From Pullichristensenella sp002068815 (GTDB lineage: Bacteria; Bacillota; Clostridia; Christensenellales; Aristaeellaceae): a stretch of 64,000 nt of DNA. The translations under genes and the position numbers were made by a program. The notes beneath the pieces were generated by a model, which saw only the letters and a list, made by a program, of their open reading frames with translations, made no database searches and was not told where the DNA came from. Numbering within the stretch: position 1 is the first letter of the stretch; every line of letters starts with the position of its first letter. This document shows, one piece after another, positions 40,208 through 48,164 of the stretch. Location of the stretch: NCBI GenBank assembly GCA_040772885.1, contig JAXGXF010000002.1, positions 124,001-188,000 of the forward strand, written 5' to 3'.

Positions 40208-40846
40208 CTACTTCTCGGCCTCGCCGGCTCCGTCGTCCACCTCGGGCTCTTCGGGCAAGTCGTCCGGCTCGCCGTCGTCCAGACCGTCGAGCTCGTCGTC
40301 CTCCAGATCGTCCTCCAGGTCGTCCTCGGGCATCTCGGCTTCGGCCGTCGGATGGGGCGGCTGCTTCGCGGCCTCCTCTTCGGGCTCCTGCTTCTCCTGT
40401 TGCTCCTGCGCGCTCTTTTCGAGCAGCTTCTGCTGGTGCTCCTTCAGCTCCTTCGTCGCGCGGTTCTCGCGCTCGAAGCTGACGCCCTGCACGTGCACGT
40501 CGACATTGCGCACGTCCAGGCCGCTCATCGTCTCGATCGCCTTTTTGATGTTCTCCTGTATGTTTCGGGCAACGTCCGGCACGGGGGAGCCGTACTCGAC
40601 GATGATGGTCACATCCACGGCCACCATGTTCCCGTCGATGTCCACGCGCACGCCCTTTGTGAAGTTGCGGCTGGACTTGCGGGAGAACATGTCCGCAAAA
40701 CCGGTGGAGACGCTGGCCATGCTGGAAACACCCTCGACTTCCTGCGCCGCGAGCCCCGCGATGGTCTCCACTACGCCTGTGGCAAAGGATACGCTGCCGT
40801 CCGGATTCTCGTCGAGCTTGACGTCCGACGGATAATTGTCGCTCAT
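40208..40846 (-). CDS. Asp23/Gls24-family envelope stress response protein
   Basis: The 212-aa protein has a conserved Asp23/Gls24 domain in its first 125 residues: GSVSFATGVVETIAGLAAQE (about 17-36), VEGVSSMAS, VAVDVTIIVEYGSPVPDVAR and IQENIKKAIETMSGLDVRNV (about 96-115). A long Glu/Asp-rich tail (QEQQEKQEPEEEA; MPEDDLEDDLEDDELDGLDD) follows. Asp23 forms filaments beneath the membrane through AmaP. GGAGG precedes the ATG and it has its own promoter. Confidence 0.9.
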   Translation of the reverse strand: MSDNYPSDVKLDENPDGSVSFATGVVETIAGLAAQEVEGVSSMASVSTGFADMFSRKSSRNFTKGVRVDIDGNMVAVDVTIIVEYGSPVPDVARNIQENIKKAIETMSGLDVRNVDVHVQGVSFERENRATKELKEHQQKLLEKSAQEQQEKQEPEEEAAKQPPHPTAEAEMPEDDLEDDLEDDELDGLDDGEPDDLPEEPEVDDGAGEAEK

Positions 40847-40867
40847 ATCGCAGACCTCCTTTTGAAC

Positions 40868-40896
40868 ATTATACCAGAAAACCGGGCGGCTGGCAA
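40868..40896 (-). promoter_or_regulatory. sigma-A promoter for asp23-amaP-nusB
   Basis: Minus strand TTGCCA (40891-40896), 17 bp, TATAAT (40868-40873), 21 bp upstream of the asp23 ATG. It separates the vegetative asp23 unit from the sporulation operon to its right. Confidence 0.75.
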
Positions 40897-40907
40897 ATGG
40901 TTCTGCT

Positions 40908-41393
40908 TTAATTTATTGGGATGATCTTGACGTTGCCGCCGGAGAGGCCGGTTTCCCGCAATACGAGTTCGAGGATCACCGCGCTCTCCTGCCTGGTGAT
41001 GCCCTCCGCGCGCACGAGCACGTTCGCGGAATCGGTGTGAACCGTCGCGACCGCGCCCTCGTACCCCCTGGCGCGCAGCACGCCCTCGATCGTCAGTTCC
41101 TTCTCCGCCCAGTCCGCGAGCTCGATCAGTTTCCGCTGCGCGAGCGCGCGCGTCTCGTCGTCGGTCTTTTCGCCGTAGATGATCTCGCTCAACTGCGCGG
41201 TCTGCATCGCGCGCAACTGCTCGCGCTCGGTCTGGAACTCGACGAGCGGGTCGATCTCCTCCTCCAAAGCGGGAGGCGGCTGCGCCACGGTCTCGACCGC
41301 GTCCTTCTTCAAAAACAACCCCGGCCAGATCGCCGCGACGCCCGCGGCGAGCACCGCGACAAAGCAAATCGCCAGCGTCCACTTTCTTAGCAT
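40908..41393 (-). CDS. spoIIIAH: stage III sporulation protein AH
   Basis: SpoIIIAH (161 aa) is the mother-cell component that meets forespore SpoIIQ and forms the ring of the feeding-tube complex. It has one N-terminal membrane helix (WTLAICFVAVLAAGVAAIWP, about 5-24), a charged linker, and a periplasmic-type ring-building domain (AQRKLIELADWAEKELTIEG, about 85-104; NVLVRAEGITRQESAVILEL, about 123). The N-terminal part is shorter than in Bacillus. Last gene of the spoIIIA operon, 1 bp after spoIIIAG. Confidence 0.9.
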   Translation of the reverse strand: MLRKWTLAICFVAVLAAGVAAIWPGLFLKKDAVETVAQPPPALEEEIDPLVEFQTEREQLRAMQTAQLSEIIYGEKTDDETRALAQRKLIELADWAEKELTIEGVLRARGYEGAVATVHTDSANVLVRAEGITRQESAVILELVLRETGLSGGNVKIIPIN

Positions 41394-41394
41394 G

Positions 41395-41760
41395 CTATTC
41401 CCTCCGCATCTCTATGACTTCAATCCGGGAAAGCTCGGTGTCCAAGAGCGCCTTCGCCGCCTGCGCGAGCGCGAGCCGGACGCGCACGGCGTCCGCGCCC
41501 TCGGCGACGATCACGACGCCCAGCACCGCGCCGTCGCGCTCGGTGACCATCGCGCGCACCTCGCCCGCGCCGTCGACCGCCGAGAGCACGCGCTCGAGCC
41601 GCGCCTCGAGCTCCGTCGGCTGCGCGGAGTTCGGCGCCGCCTCGCGGTTTGTCGAGAGGAACAGAAGCGCGAACACGCACACCGCGACCAGGAGCAGCAG
41701 CCATTCGAGCCTGCGCGCTCCGTGGATTTTCTCCTTGAGGCCCTTCCACGCGCCCGTCAT
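41395..41760 (-). CDS. spoIIIAG: stage III sporulation protein AG
   Basis: SpoIIIAG (121 aa) forms a secretin-like ring in the mother-cell/forespore channel. It has one membrane helix (LEWLLLLVAVCVFALLFLS, about 18-36) and a ring-building domain (TELEARLERVLSAVDGAGEV and RAMVTERDGAVLGVVIVAEG, about 49-88). It is shorter than the Bacillus protein (about 230 aa), lacking the long insert. The ATG at 41760 overlaps the spoIIIAF stop by 4 bp. Confidence 0.88.
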   Translation of the reverse strand: MTGAWKGLKEKIHGARRLEWLLLLVAVCVFALLFLSTNREAAPNSAQPTELEARLERVLSAVDGAGEVRAMVTERDGAVLGVVIVAEGADAVRVRLALAQAAKALLDTELSRIEVIEMRRE

Positions 41761-41924
41761 GCGATGAGCGCGGCCGCCGCCCGCGCGATCAAAAGCGTCG
41801 CCGAAAGCCCGAACAGAAACCGGACGCCCTTTTTCTTCGTCCCCTCCGGAAGCAACAGCTCCAGCGCCGCCGACAGCGCGCAGATTGCCGTGAGCCGAAC
41901 CACCGCTTCCGTTAGCCGCTCCAT
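41757..41924 (-). CDS. spoIIIAF: short stage III sporulation protein AF (membrane domain only)
   Basis: A 55-aa protein beginning MERLTEAVVRLTAICALSAA with two hydrophobic stretches (about 9-25 and 36-54) joined by a Lys-rich loop (PEGTKKKG). Its position between spoIIIAE and spoIIIAG and its N-terminal character match SpoIIIAF, which in Bacillus is about 200 aa with a soluble C-terminal domain. Here the stop is part of a normal ATGA overlap with spoIIIAG, so the short form looks genuine rather than a frameshift product. It starts 10 bp after the spoIIIAE stop. Confidence 0.75.
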   Translation of the reverse strand: MERLTEAVVRLTAICALSAALELLLPEGTKKKGVRFLFGLSATLLIARAAAALIA

Positions 41925-41933
41925 CCACACCAC

Positions 41934-43055
41934 CTACCTCACCACGCCCTGCCCGGCGGTCAGCACACCGCCCAGCAACAGCGTCAGAATGACCGCGCCG
42001 GACACGCACACGACGAGCAGCATGCCCGCGACGCCGGAAAACTTGTCCGAGAGCTCGATCAGCGCGTCCTCGGCGACGGGCTCGAGCATCGCCGACACGA
42101 GCTTCAGCGCGATAAGCGCCGCGACGAGCGCCATCAGCGGCCGCGCGCAGATCGAGAGGAGCACCATGATCCCCGTCACGCCGGCCGCGTTCTTGACCAA
42201 CAGCACGCTCGAGACGAGCGCGTCCATGGTGTTCGCGACCTCGCCGCCGATGATGGGCAGCAGGTTGTCGACCGCGTAGCGCGCGGTGCGAACCGCCGCG
42301 GAGTCGTAGCCGGAGCCGAGCAGCGCCTTGACCGCCGAGAGCCCGAGAAAGCCCGTCATCAGGACGCCGGTCGTCCAGTTGACCACGGCTTTGACGAGGT
42401 CAAACAGCCGGTCGAGCTTCAGCTTCGGGCTCAGATTCCCCGCGACCGCGAGCGCCGAGGCGATCGCGCAGAGCTTCAGCCCGACGCCCGCGAGCAGCGC
42501 CGAAAACGCGTTGCCCGCGAGCGCCGACAGCGGCGTCACGAGCGCCGCCGACGCGGTCGCACCGGAGAGCGACAGAAGCGTCGCCATCACCGGGAACACC
42601 GCGTCCGACAGCGACGCGATCCTCTGCGTCAGCGCCTGCGCGTCCGCGATCAGCCGCACAAACCACGTCGTCAGCTTCGCGGCGCACACGAGGTACGCGA
42701 TCTGCGAGACGACCGCCGTGCCGCGCCCGTCGCCCGCGAGCTGCCTGGCGAGCGCGCTCAGAAGCGCCGGCGCGAGCAGCCCCATGACCATGCCCGCCGC
42801 GTTCGCGAGCTCCGAGAGCAAGGTGTCCTTCGCCTTCTCGAGCAGTTGGTCGATGTCCCATATGTCCTCGCCGGACGCGATCGAGAGCACCATTTCGCGC
42901 ACGTCCACGTCCGTGCCCTCGGCGGCCTCCTCGAGCTTGGAGAGGTCGATCGCGTCGACGACGCCGACAATGTCGACGTTCTCCTCGGCAAGCGCCGGGG
43001 CCGCGAGCAGCAGAATCAGCAGCGCCGCCGCGGCGGCGAAAATGCGCCCCGTCAT
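41934..43055 (-). CDS. spoIIIAE: stage III sporulation protein AE
   Basis: SpoIIIAE (373 aa) is the large polytopic membrane protein of the SpoIIIA channel. It has an N-terminal signal-like segment (IFAAAAALLILLLAAPALAE, about 5-24), an extracytoplasmic stretch (to about 85), then about seven hydrophobic segments including MGLLAPALLSALARQL, VFPVMATLLSLSGATASAAL and VKNAAGVTGIMVLLSICARP. Family-typical GGEVANTMDALVSSVLLVKN is near residue 267. It overlaps spoIIIAD by 4 bp. Confidence 0.93.
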   Translation of the reverse strand: MTGRIFAAAAALLILLLAAPALAEENVDIVGVVDAIDLSKLEEAAEGTDVDVREMVLSIASGEDIWDIDQLLEKAKDTLLSELANAAGMVMGLLAPALLSALARQLAGDGRGTAVVSQIAYLVCAAKLTTWFVRLIADAQALTQRIASLSDAVFPVMATLLSLSGATASAALVTPLSALAGNAFSALLAGVGLKLCAIASALAVAGNLSPKLKLDRLFDLVKAVVNWTTGVLMTGFLGLSAVKALLGSGYDSAAVRTARYAVDNLLPIIGGEVANTMDALVSSVLLVKNAAGVTGIMVLLSICARPLMALVAALIALKLVSAMLEPVAEDALIELSDKFSGVAGMLLVVCVSGAVILTLLLGGVLTAGQGVVR

Positions 43056-43435
43056 GCGAGCGCCTTCGTGACCAGCGAAAACAGGTCGGCGATCAGGGGT
43101 GCCGCCATCGCGAACAGCGTCACGCGCACCGCGAGCTCGATCCGCCCCGCGAGCGCCTTCTCGCCGGCGTCCTCGCAGATCTGCGACGCGAACTCCGCGA
43201 TCAACGACACCCCCGCCGCGCGCAGGATCAGCGCGGGGCCTCCGTCCATGCCGGCCGCGTTCGCGAAGCCCGCGACGGACTCCGCGGCGTCCTTGAGCCC
43301 CGGCACGAGCATCACGAACACCGCCGCGCCCGCCGCGAGCGCGACGCCCGCCGCGAGCTCCGGGCGCTGCGAGCGCATCGTCGCCGAGGCGAGCGCCGCC
43401 GCGACCAGCAAAAGCACGATTCTGACCGCGTCCAT
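43052..43435 (-). CDS. spoIIIAD: stage III sporulation protein AD
   Basis: SpoIIIAD (127 aa) is a small membrane protein of the SpoIIIA complex with about four hydrophobic segments (VRIVLLLVAAALASATM; LAAGVALAAGAAVFVMLVPG; LILRAAGVSLIAEFASQICE, the family signature, about 69-88; and a C-terminal helix). It resembles SpoIIIAC in fold. Its ATG abuts the spoIIIAC stop and it overlaps spoIIIAE by 4 bp. Confidence 0.92.
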   Translation of the reverse strand: MDAVRIVLLLVAAALASATMRSQRPELAAGVALAAGAAVFVMLVPGLKDAAESVAGFANAAGMDGGPALILRAAGVSLIAEFASQICEDAGEKALAGRIELAVRVTLFAMAAPLIADLFSLVTKALA

Positions 43436-43632
43436 CAGTTCAGCTGAAACACGGCGCGCACGCTGTCGAAGAAGCCCGCGAGCATATTGACGACCATCAG
43501 AAGCACCACGACGAGCCCGGAGAGCGTCGCGAGCATCGCCACGTCCTCGCGCCCCGCGCGCGTGAGCACCTGCGAGATCACCGCGGTCAATATGCCGATC
43601 GCCGCGATCTTGAATACGAAATCGATGTCCAT
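43435..43632 (-). CDS. spoIIIAC: stage III sporulation protein AC
   Basis: SpoIIIAC (65 aa) is a two-helix membrane protein: VFKIAAIGILTAVISQVLTR (about 6-25), then GREDVAMLATLSGLVVVLLM (about 27-46), matching the family (KIAxIGIxxAxxxxxLxxxGRxDxAxxxxLxG). The start at 43632 has GGAGG 5 bp upstream; an in-frame ATG four codons earlier lies on that site. Standard length. It lies 20 bp after spoIIIAB. Confidence 0.92.
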   Translation of the reverse strand: MDIDFVFKIAAIGILTAVISQVLTRAGREDVAMLATLSGLVVVLLMVVNMLAGFFDSVRAVFQLN

Positions 43633-43652
43633 ACGGCCCTCCATTTTCCCCG

Positions 43653-44153
43653 TCAGACGAACGCGATCGCGAGCATCAGCCCGCAGAGCAGCCCGAGCGT
43701 CGTGTACAGCTTCCCCTTTTCCGCGCCGCTCTTCGCGGCCTCGCTCTCGAGCCTGCCGACCTCGCGCAGTGCCGAGGAGAACAGCACCTCCTGCTCCGCG
43801 CGCGAGGTCATGCCCAGCCCGTCGAACAGCTGCGCGAGCGCGTTCAGGTCGTCCGCCGTCAGGCAGTCGAGCATCGCCCCGCGCTTTGTCAGCTGCGCGG
43901 CCGCCTTCTTCCACGCCGAGGCCGCGCCCTCCCCGCCCGCGAGCAGCGAGCCCGCGAGCTTGAACGGCTCGAAGCCCGATTTTTCGAGCGCGGCGTGCAG
44001 CGGCAGCAGGCGCTCCAGCATCTGAATCCGCAGAAGCTGCATCGCGTCCATCGCCTGCCGAAGCGCCGCCGCGCGCCGCAAACACCCCTGCGCGATGCTC
44101 CTGCCGATCAGCGCCGAGCCGATCGCCGCCAGGACCACGAGCGCGATTCTCAT
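43653..44153 (-). CDS. spoIIIAB: stage III sporulation protein AB
   Basis: SpoIIIAB (166 aa) is a membrane protein related to type II secretion GspF. It has an N-terminal helix (ALVVLAAIGSALIGRSIAQG, about 4-23), helical cytoplasmic region (QAMDAMQLLRIQMLERLLPL, about 33-52) and a C-terminal helix (TTLGLLCGLMLAIAFV). It overlaps spoIIIAA by 4 bp. Confidence 0.9.
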   Translation of the reverse strand: MRIALVVLAAIGSALIGRSIAQGCLRRAAALRQAMDAMQLLRIQMLERLLPLHAALEKSGFEPFKLAGSLLAGGEGAASAWKKAAAQLTKRGAMLDCLTADDLNALAQLFDGLGMTSRAEQEVLFSSALREVGRLESEAAKSGAEKGKLYTTLGLLCGLMLAIAFV

Positions 44154-45022
44154 GCGCTTCCCCCCAGTTCCCGTATTTCCGCGAGGCGCCCGAGCCCGCC
44201 GTCGATCAGCGCGACGAGGTCAAACGCCCCGCATCGGATCATCTCCCGGAGCGCCGGCCGCCTCTCGGCCTCGCGGACGCTCGAGGCGTGCGCGCTCGCC
44301 AAGACCGCCGCGCCGGAGCGCCGCGCGTCGAGCACCGCGTCGGCGTCGCGCTTCCCGCCGAGCTCGTCCGTCACGACGACGTCCGGCTTCAAGGAGCGCA
44401 CCATGTGCGAGATCGCGATGTGCTTCGGGCACATATCCATCACGTCGGTGCGAGGCCCCACGTCGAGCGTCGGGATGCCCGCGCGGCACGCGGCGAGCTC
44501 GCCGCGCTCGTCCGCGAGCGCCACCGTGTAGCCCGCGTCCGAGATCAGCCGCGCCGCGTCGCGCAAAAGCGTCGTCTTGCCCATGCCGGGCCTGGAGACG
44601 ATCAAGGCGCTCCGGGCCGCGCCGCCCTTCGTGAGCTCCCTCGCGAGCGCGGTTCCGGCCCCCCGGACCTCCCGCGCGACGCGCACGCACAGCGCGCTCA
44701 AATACGTGATCGCCGTCAGCCTTCCCGCCTCAACCGCGCAGCGCCCCGACACTCCGACGCGCGAGCCGCCCGGCAGCGTGAAAAACCCCTGCCGAAGTTC
44801 GTCCTCCCACGCGTACAGGCTGTGCTCGAGCATCCTGGCGGCGATCTCCTGAAACTCCTCCGGCCTGAGCGGCTCCTTTAGAAGCTCGTCCCCGCCCGAA
44901 AAGCAAAGCTGCGGGCGGGAGGCCGGGCGGAGGCGCAGCTCGGTCAGCACGCCGCCCCGCGCGCGGACGCGCTCGGCGAGGCCGTCCGGCAAATACCCCG
45001 CGAGCCTCTCGACCGCATCCAC
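44150..45022 (-). CDS. spoIIIAA: stage III sporulation protein AA (ATPase)
   Basis: SpoIIIAA (290 aa) is the secretion-ATPase-like motor of the SpoIIIA channel. It has Walker A SRPGMGKTT (143-151), TVALADERGELAA (about 169), DVMDMCPKHIAISHMVRSL (about 193) and Walker B-like PDVVVTDELGG (about 213). It starts with GTG at 45022, following GGGGAGGTGG. First gene of the eight-gene spoIIIA operon, preceded by a sigma-E-like promoter. In many relatives efp lies upstream; here a folate transporter gene does. Confidence 0.94.
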   Translation of the reverse strand: MDAVERLAGYLPDGLAERVRARGGVLTELRLRPASRPQLCFSGGDELLKEPLRPEEFQEIAARMLEHSLYAWEDELRQGFFTLPGGSRVGVSGRCAVEAGRLTAITYLSALCVRVAREVRGAGTALARELTKGGAARSALIVSRPGMGKTTLLRDAARLISDAGYTVALADERGELAACRAGIPTLDVGPRTDVMDMCPKHIAISHMVRSLKPDVVVTDELGGKRDADAVLDARRSGAAVLASAHASSVREAERRPALREMIRCGAFDLVALIDGGLGRLAEIRELGGSA

Positions 45023-45044
45023 CCGCCCACCTCCCCACAGATCG

Positions 45045-45073
45045 AATATATGAACCGTGCGGACAGGTTATCC
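45045..45073 (-). promoter_or_regulatory. candidate sigma-E promoter of the spoIIIA operon
   Basis: Minus strand CATATATT (45045-45052) fits the sigma-E -10 pattern CATAnnnT. GGATAA (45068-45073) is 15 bp upstream and contains the ATA typical of the sigma-E -35. Start site would be about 15-18 bp before the GTG. No sigma-A promoter is evident. Prediction from the known mother-cell control of spoIIIA in Bacillus. Confidence 0.55.
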
Positions 45074-45085
45074 CATGAAAAAAAG

Positions 45086-45296
45086 GCATCAAAAAACCGC
45101 AGTTTTTTGATGCGTAGGGGCCGGTCGCCTGAAATTCTCACGAATTTCCGTGCGGCGACCGGAGCGGGTAGGCATTTCCCTCCGCCTCAGCTCCCGGGAA
45201 ATGCGCGAAACCGACGTACATGCCGTCGGTTTCGATCTTACAGGCGGTTCTGCAAACCTTTGTAGACAGCCGACGCCCCCGGAGGGGGGCGAAGGA
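45086..45296. repeat. dispersed intergenic repeat, copy 1
   Basis: This roughly 210-bp element matches the one at 56899-57109. Shared blocks in order are: hairpin GCATCAAAAAA / TTTTTTGATGC (45086-45113, 11-bp perfect arms); CTGAAAT.CTCACG.ATTTCCG.GCG (about 45129); CGG.TAGG (about 45165); CCTCCGC (about 45179); GCTCC; CATG.CG (about 45219); CTTTGT.GACAG (45258-45269); and a C-rich/G-rich hairpin GCCCCCGGAGGGGGGC (45275-45290). On the minus strand the first hairpin is followed by CCTTTTTTTC, so here it can terminate the upstream folT transcript. No open frame. Confidence 0.85.
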
Positions 45297-45313
45297 AGGG
45301 ACAAACGGATCGG

Positions 45314-45898
45314 TCACAATCCGGGCAATATCCTGCTCCGGTTTTTCGCCAAAAACAGCGTCAGCGCGTACATCAGCGCGGCCTCGAACGGGAACAGCAC
45401 GGCGTTTTTCAGCGCGCGCGCGGGAAGCATCGCGAAAAAGGGCGCCCCGTTCAAGAGGTGGAGCCAGAGCGTGTTGAGCACGATGTTGACAAGCAGGTTG
45501 ATGAGGAGCTTCGAAAGCGGTATGCCGACAAGCAGCGCCTTCCCCTCCCGGCGGTAGAGGCACGCGCCGTAGATCAGCCCGCCGAGTATCCCCGAGACCG
45601 TATAGCCGGGGAAATAGGGCCCCGCAGGCCGCAGGAAATACTGAATGACGTCCGTCAGCGCGCCCGACAGCGCCGCGGGGATCGGTCCGAACAGATAGGC
45701 CGTCGAGGAGAGCGCCAGAAACGACGTGGAGACCTTGATCTCCGGCGAAAGGTAGAACGAACCAAAGTACGACAGCACGACGTTCAGCGCCAAGAGCATC
45801 GCCACGGCGGCCTGCACGCGAACGCTCTTGAGCCCCGATGCCGACCGGATAATTCCGTCCCGCTGGAAGCGCAGGGCCCTCCGAAGCCTCGAAAGCAT
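45314..45898 (-). CDS. folT: ECF transporter S component, folate family
   Basis: The 194-aa membrane protein has six hydrophobic segments typical of an ECF S component. The pattern VSTSFLALSSTAYLFGPIPA (about 55-74), FRPAGPY-like LRPAGPYFPGYTVSGILGG (about 88) and KLLINLLVNIVLNTLWLHLL (about 128-147) matches the folate (FolT) group. It would bind folate or a derivative and dock to a shared EcfA/EcfA'/EcfT module, which is not in the window. It has its own promoter, and a dispersed-repeat hairpin downstream serves as terminator. Confidence 0.82.
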   Translation of the reverse strand: MLSRLRRALRFQRDGIIRSASGLKSVRVQAAVAMLLALNVVLSYFGSFYLSPEIKVSTSFLALSSTAYLFGPIPAALSGALTDVIQYFLRPAGPYFPGYTVSGILGGLIYGACLYRREGKALLVGIPLSKLLINLLVNIVLNTLWLHLLNGAPFFAMLPARALKNAVLFPFEAALMYALTLFLAKNRSRILPGL

Positions 45899-45921
45899 AT
45901 CGACCCCTCCCTTGTCAGAGA

Positions 45922-45950
45922 ATTATAACGTATTTCCTTCCAATTCTCAA
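45922..45950 (-). promoter_or_regulatory. sigma-A promoter for folT
   Basis: Minus strand TTGAGA (45945-45950), 17 bp, TATAAT (45922-45927), 23 bp upstream of the start codon. No riboswitch fits in such a short leader. Confidence 0.75.
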
Positions 45951-46012
45951 TGGTGTTTTTTCATTGAGCGGGTATAATCAATATACTAAGGGGAGAAGTA
46001 GGAGGGGACTCC

Positions 46013-48028
46013 ATGAAGCGCAGCACCGAAAAGCAGCCGCAGTATAAGATTCTTTCGATCGACCCGTGGCTGAAGCCCTATTACAACGACATTTCGCTTC
46101 GGATGCAGCGCCACGCGGACACGCGCCGGGCGCTGTTGGGCGACCGGGCGGACCTCGCGTCGTTCGCGAACGGATACCTCTACTACGGCATCTCCCGGAC
46201 CGAGGACGGCTGGGTGTACCGCGAGTGGGCGCCCGGCGCGGACGCGCTGCATCTCATCGGCGACTTCAACGGCTGGAACCGGGAGAGTCACCCGCTTAAA
46301 AAGCTCGGCAACGGCGACTGGGAGATCGTCCTCCCCGGCGAGGACCAGCTCATGCACGGCCAGCGCGTGAAGGTGCAGGTCACGAAGGGCTCCGAAACCT
46401 TCGACCGCATACCGCTCTACATCCGCCGCGTCGTCAAGGACCCGGAGACGAACGAGTTCGCCGGGCAGGTCTGGGCGCCGCACCGCCCGTTCCGCTGGAC
46501 GGACGGCGGCTACGGGAAGCGGAAGCTCAACCCGCTGTTCATCTACGAGGCGCACATCGGCATGGCGCAGGAGGACGAGCAGGTCGGCACCTACCGCGAG
46601 TTCGCCGACCGGATACTCGACCGCGTGCAGGAGGCCGGGTACAACACGATACAGCTGATGGCGATACTCGAGCACCCGTACTACGCGTCGTTCGGCTATC
46701 AGGTGACGAACTTCTTCGCCGCGTCCTCGTGGTACGGAAACCCGGAGGACCTGAAATACCTGATCAACACCGCGCACGAGATGGGCATGTTCGTGCTCTT
46801 GGACATCGTGCACTCGCACGCGAGCAAGAATACGATCGAGGGCATCAACCGCTTCGACGGCACCGACAATCAGTTCTTCATGAAGAAGGACCACCCGGCG
46901 TGGGACACGAAGCTGTTCAACTACGCAAAGCACGAGGTGATCCACTTCCTGCTCTCGAACCTCAAGTTCTGGCTGCAGGAGTACCACTTCGACGGCTTCC
47001 GCTTCGACGGCGTGACGTCGATGCTCTACCACGACCACGGGCTCGGCGCGGACTTTTTGCGCTACGACCGCTACTTCAGCCTCAACACGAACGTCGAGGC
47101 CGTGACGTATCTCCAGCTCGCGAACGAGCTGATCCACGCGGTCAACCCGTTCGCGGTGACGATCGCCGAGGACATGAGCGGCATGCCCGGCATGTGCCTG
47201 CCGATCCGCTACGGCGGCATAGGCTTCGACTACCGGCTCTCGATGGGCGTGCCCGACTTCTGGATACGCGCGCTCAAGGACCGGTCCGACGAGGACTGGG
47301 ACATGCAGAAGATGTGGTACGAACTGACGACGCGCCGCCCGGAGGAGAAGAACATCGGCTACTGCGAGAGCCACGATCAGGCGCTCGTCGGCGACAAGAC
47401 GCTGATCTTCCGGATGGCGGACAGGGAGATGTACGACGGCATGGACAAGGCGCACCATTCCGTCATCATCGATCGCGCGATGGCGCTTCACAAGATGATC
47501 CGCTTCATCACGATGGCGCTCGCGGGCGAGGGATACCTCAACTTCATGGGCAACGAGTTCGGCCATCCGGAGTGGATCGACTTCCCGCGCGAGGGAAACG
47601 GCTGGAGCTACAAGTACGCCAGGCGCCAGTGGTCGCTCTCGGACAACGGATTTCTCAAATATCAGTGGCTGCGCGACTTCGACCGCGCGATGCTGAAGTT
47701 CGCGCGCAAGTACCGGGTGCTCTCGAAGCGCGGCGCGGTGAATTTGTGGATCGACCAGGAGAAGAAGCTGCTCGCGTTCTCGAAGGGCGACCTGATCTAC
47801 GCGTTCAACTTCCACCCGACCGAGTCCCCGACGAACTTCTTCCTGCCGACGCACACGCTGGGCCCGGGCGAGTACCGCGCGGTGTTCACGACCGACGACG
47901 AGGCGTTCGGGGGCGAGGGCCGCGTCAGCGCCGACTACGTCTACGAGGCGAAGGACCATGCAGGCCGCGGCGAGGGCTTCCATGTCTATCTCCCGAGCCG
48001 CACCGCGGTCGTGTTCCGGAAGGCATAG
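46013..48028 (+). CDS. glgB: 1,4-alpha-glucan branching enzyme, eukaryotic-type (GH13_8-like)
   Basis: GlgB introduces alpha-1,6 branches into glycogen. The 671-aa enzyme has an N-terminal CBM48-type domain (YREWAPGADALHLIGDFNGW, about 68-87) and a GH13 barrel: EAHIGMAQ (about 181), nucleophile Asp in FDGFRFDGVTSM (about 325-336), acid/base Glu in TIAEDMSGMPG (about 382) and Asp in YCESHDQALVGDK (about 452). The motif set (GFRFDGVTSM; ESHDQALVGD) is that of plant and animal branching enzymes rather than of E. coli GlgB. No other glycogen gene is adjacent. Confidence 0.92.
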   Translation: MKRSTEKQPQYKILSIDPWLKPYYNDISLRMQRHADTRRALLGDRADLASFANGYLYYGISRTEDGWVYREWAPGADALHLIGDFNGWNRESHPLKKLGNGDWEIVLPGEDQLMHGQRVKVQVTKGSETFDRIPLYIRRVVKDPETNEFAGQVWAPHRPFRWTDGGYGKRKLNPLFIYEAHIGMAQEDEQVGTYREFADRILDRVQEAGYNTIQLMAILEHPYYASFGYQVTNFFAASSWYGNPEDLKYLINTAHEMGMFVLLDIVHSHASKNTIEGINRFDGTDNQFFMKKDHPAWDTKLFNYAKHEVIHFLLSNLKFWLQEYHFDGFRFDGVTSMLYHDHGLGADFLRYDRYFSLNTNVEAVTYLQLANELIHAVNPFAVTIAEDMSGMPGMCLPIRYGGIGFDYRLSMGVPDFWIRALKDRSDEDWDMQKMWYELTTRRPEEKNIGYCESHDQALVGDKTLIFRMADREMYDGMDKAHHSVIIDRAMALHKMIRFITMALAGEGYLNFMGNEFGHPEWIDFPREGNGWSYKYARRQWSLSDNGFLKYQWLRDFDRAMLKFARKYRVLSKRGAVNLWIDQEKKLLAFSKGDLIYAFNFHPTESPTNFFLPTHTLGPGEYRAVFTTDDEAFGGEGRVSADYVYEAKDHAGRGEGFHVYLPSRTAVVFRKA

Positions 48029-48069
48029 CCGAAATTCCAGAATTTGGCCGGGTTTTTGCGGGGCGCGTC

Positions 48070-48098
48070 TTGCGAAAGTCCGCCGCTTCGGGTATACT
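48070..48098 (+). promoter_or_regulatory. sigma-A promoter for rseC-trxA
   Basis: TTGCGA (48070-48075), 17 bp, TATACT (48093-48098), about 67 bp upstream of the GTG start. Confidence 0.65.
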
Positions 48099-48164
48099 TA
48101 GTACAGTGTCGGCCGCGTTTCAGCGGCCCGGAATGTGTGTATATCCATCGCGAGAGGTGTTTTC

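Noticed and set aside
45086..45296. Simple terminator only, with no wider repeat
   Set aside because: The match to 56899-57109 extends about 210 bp beyond the hairpin with blocks in the same order, so a dispersed element is the better description.
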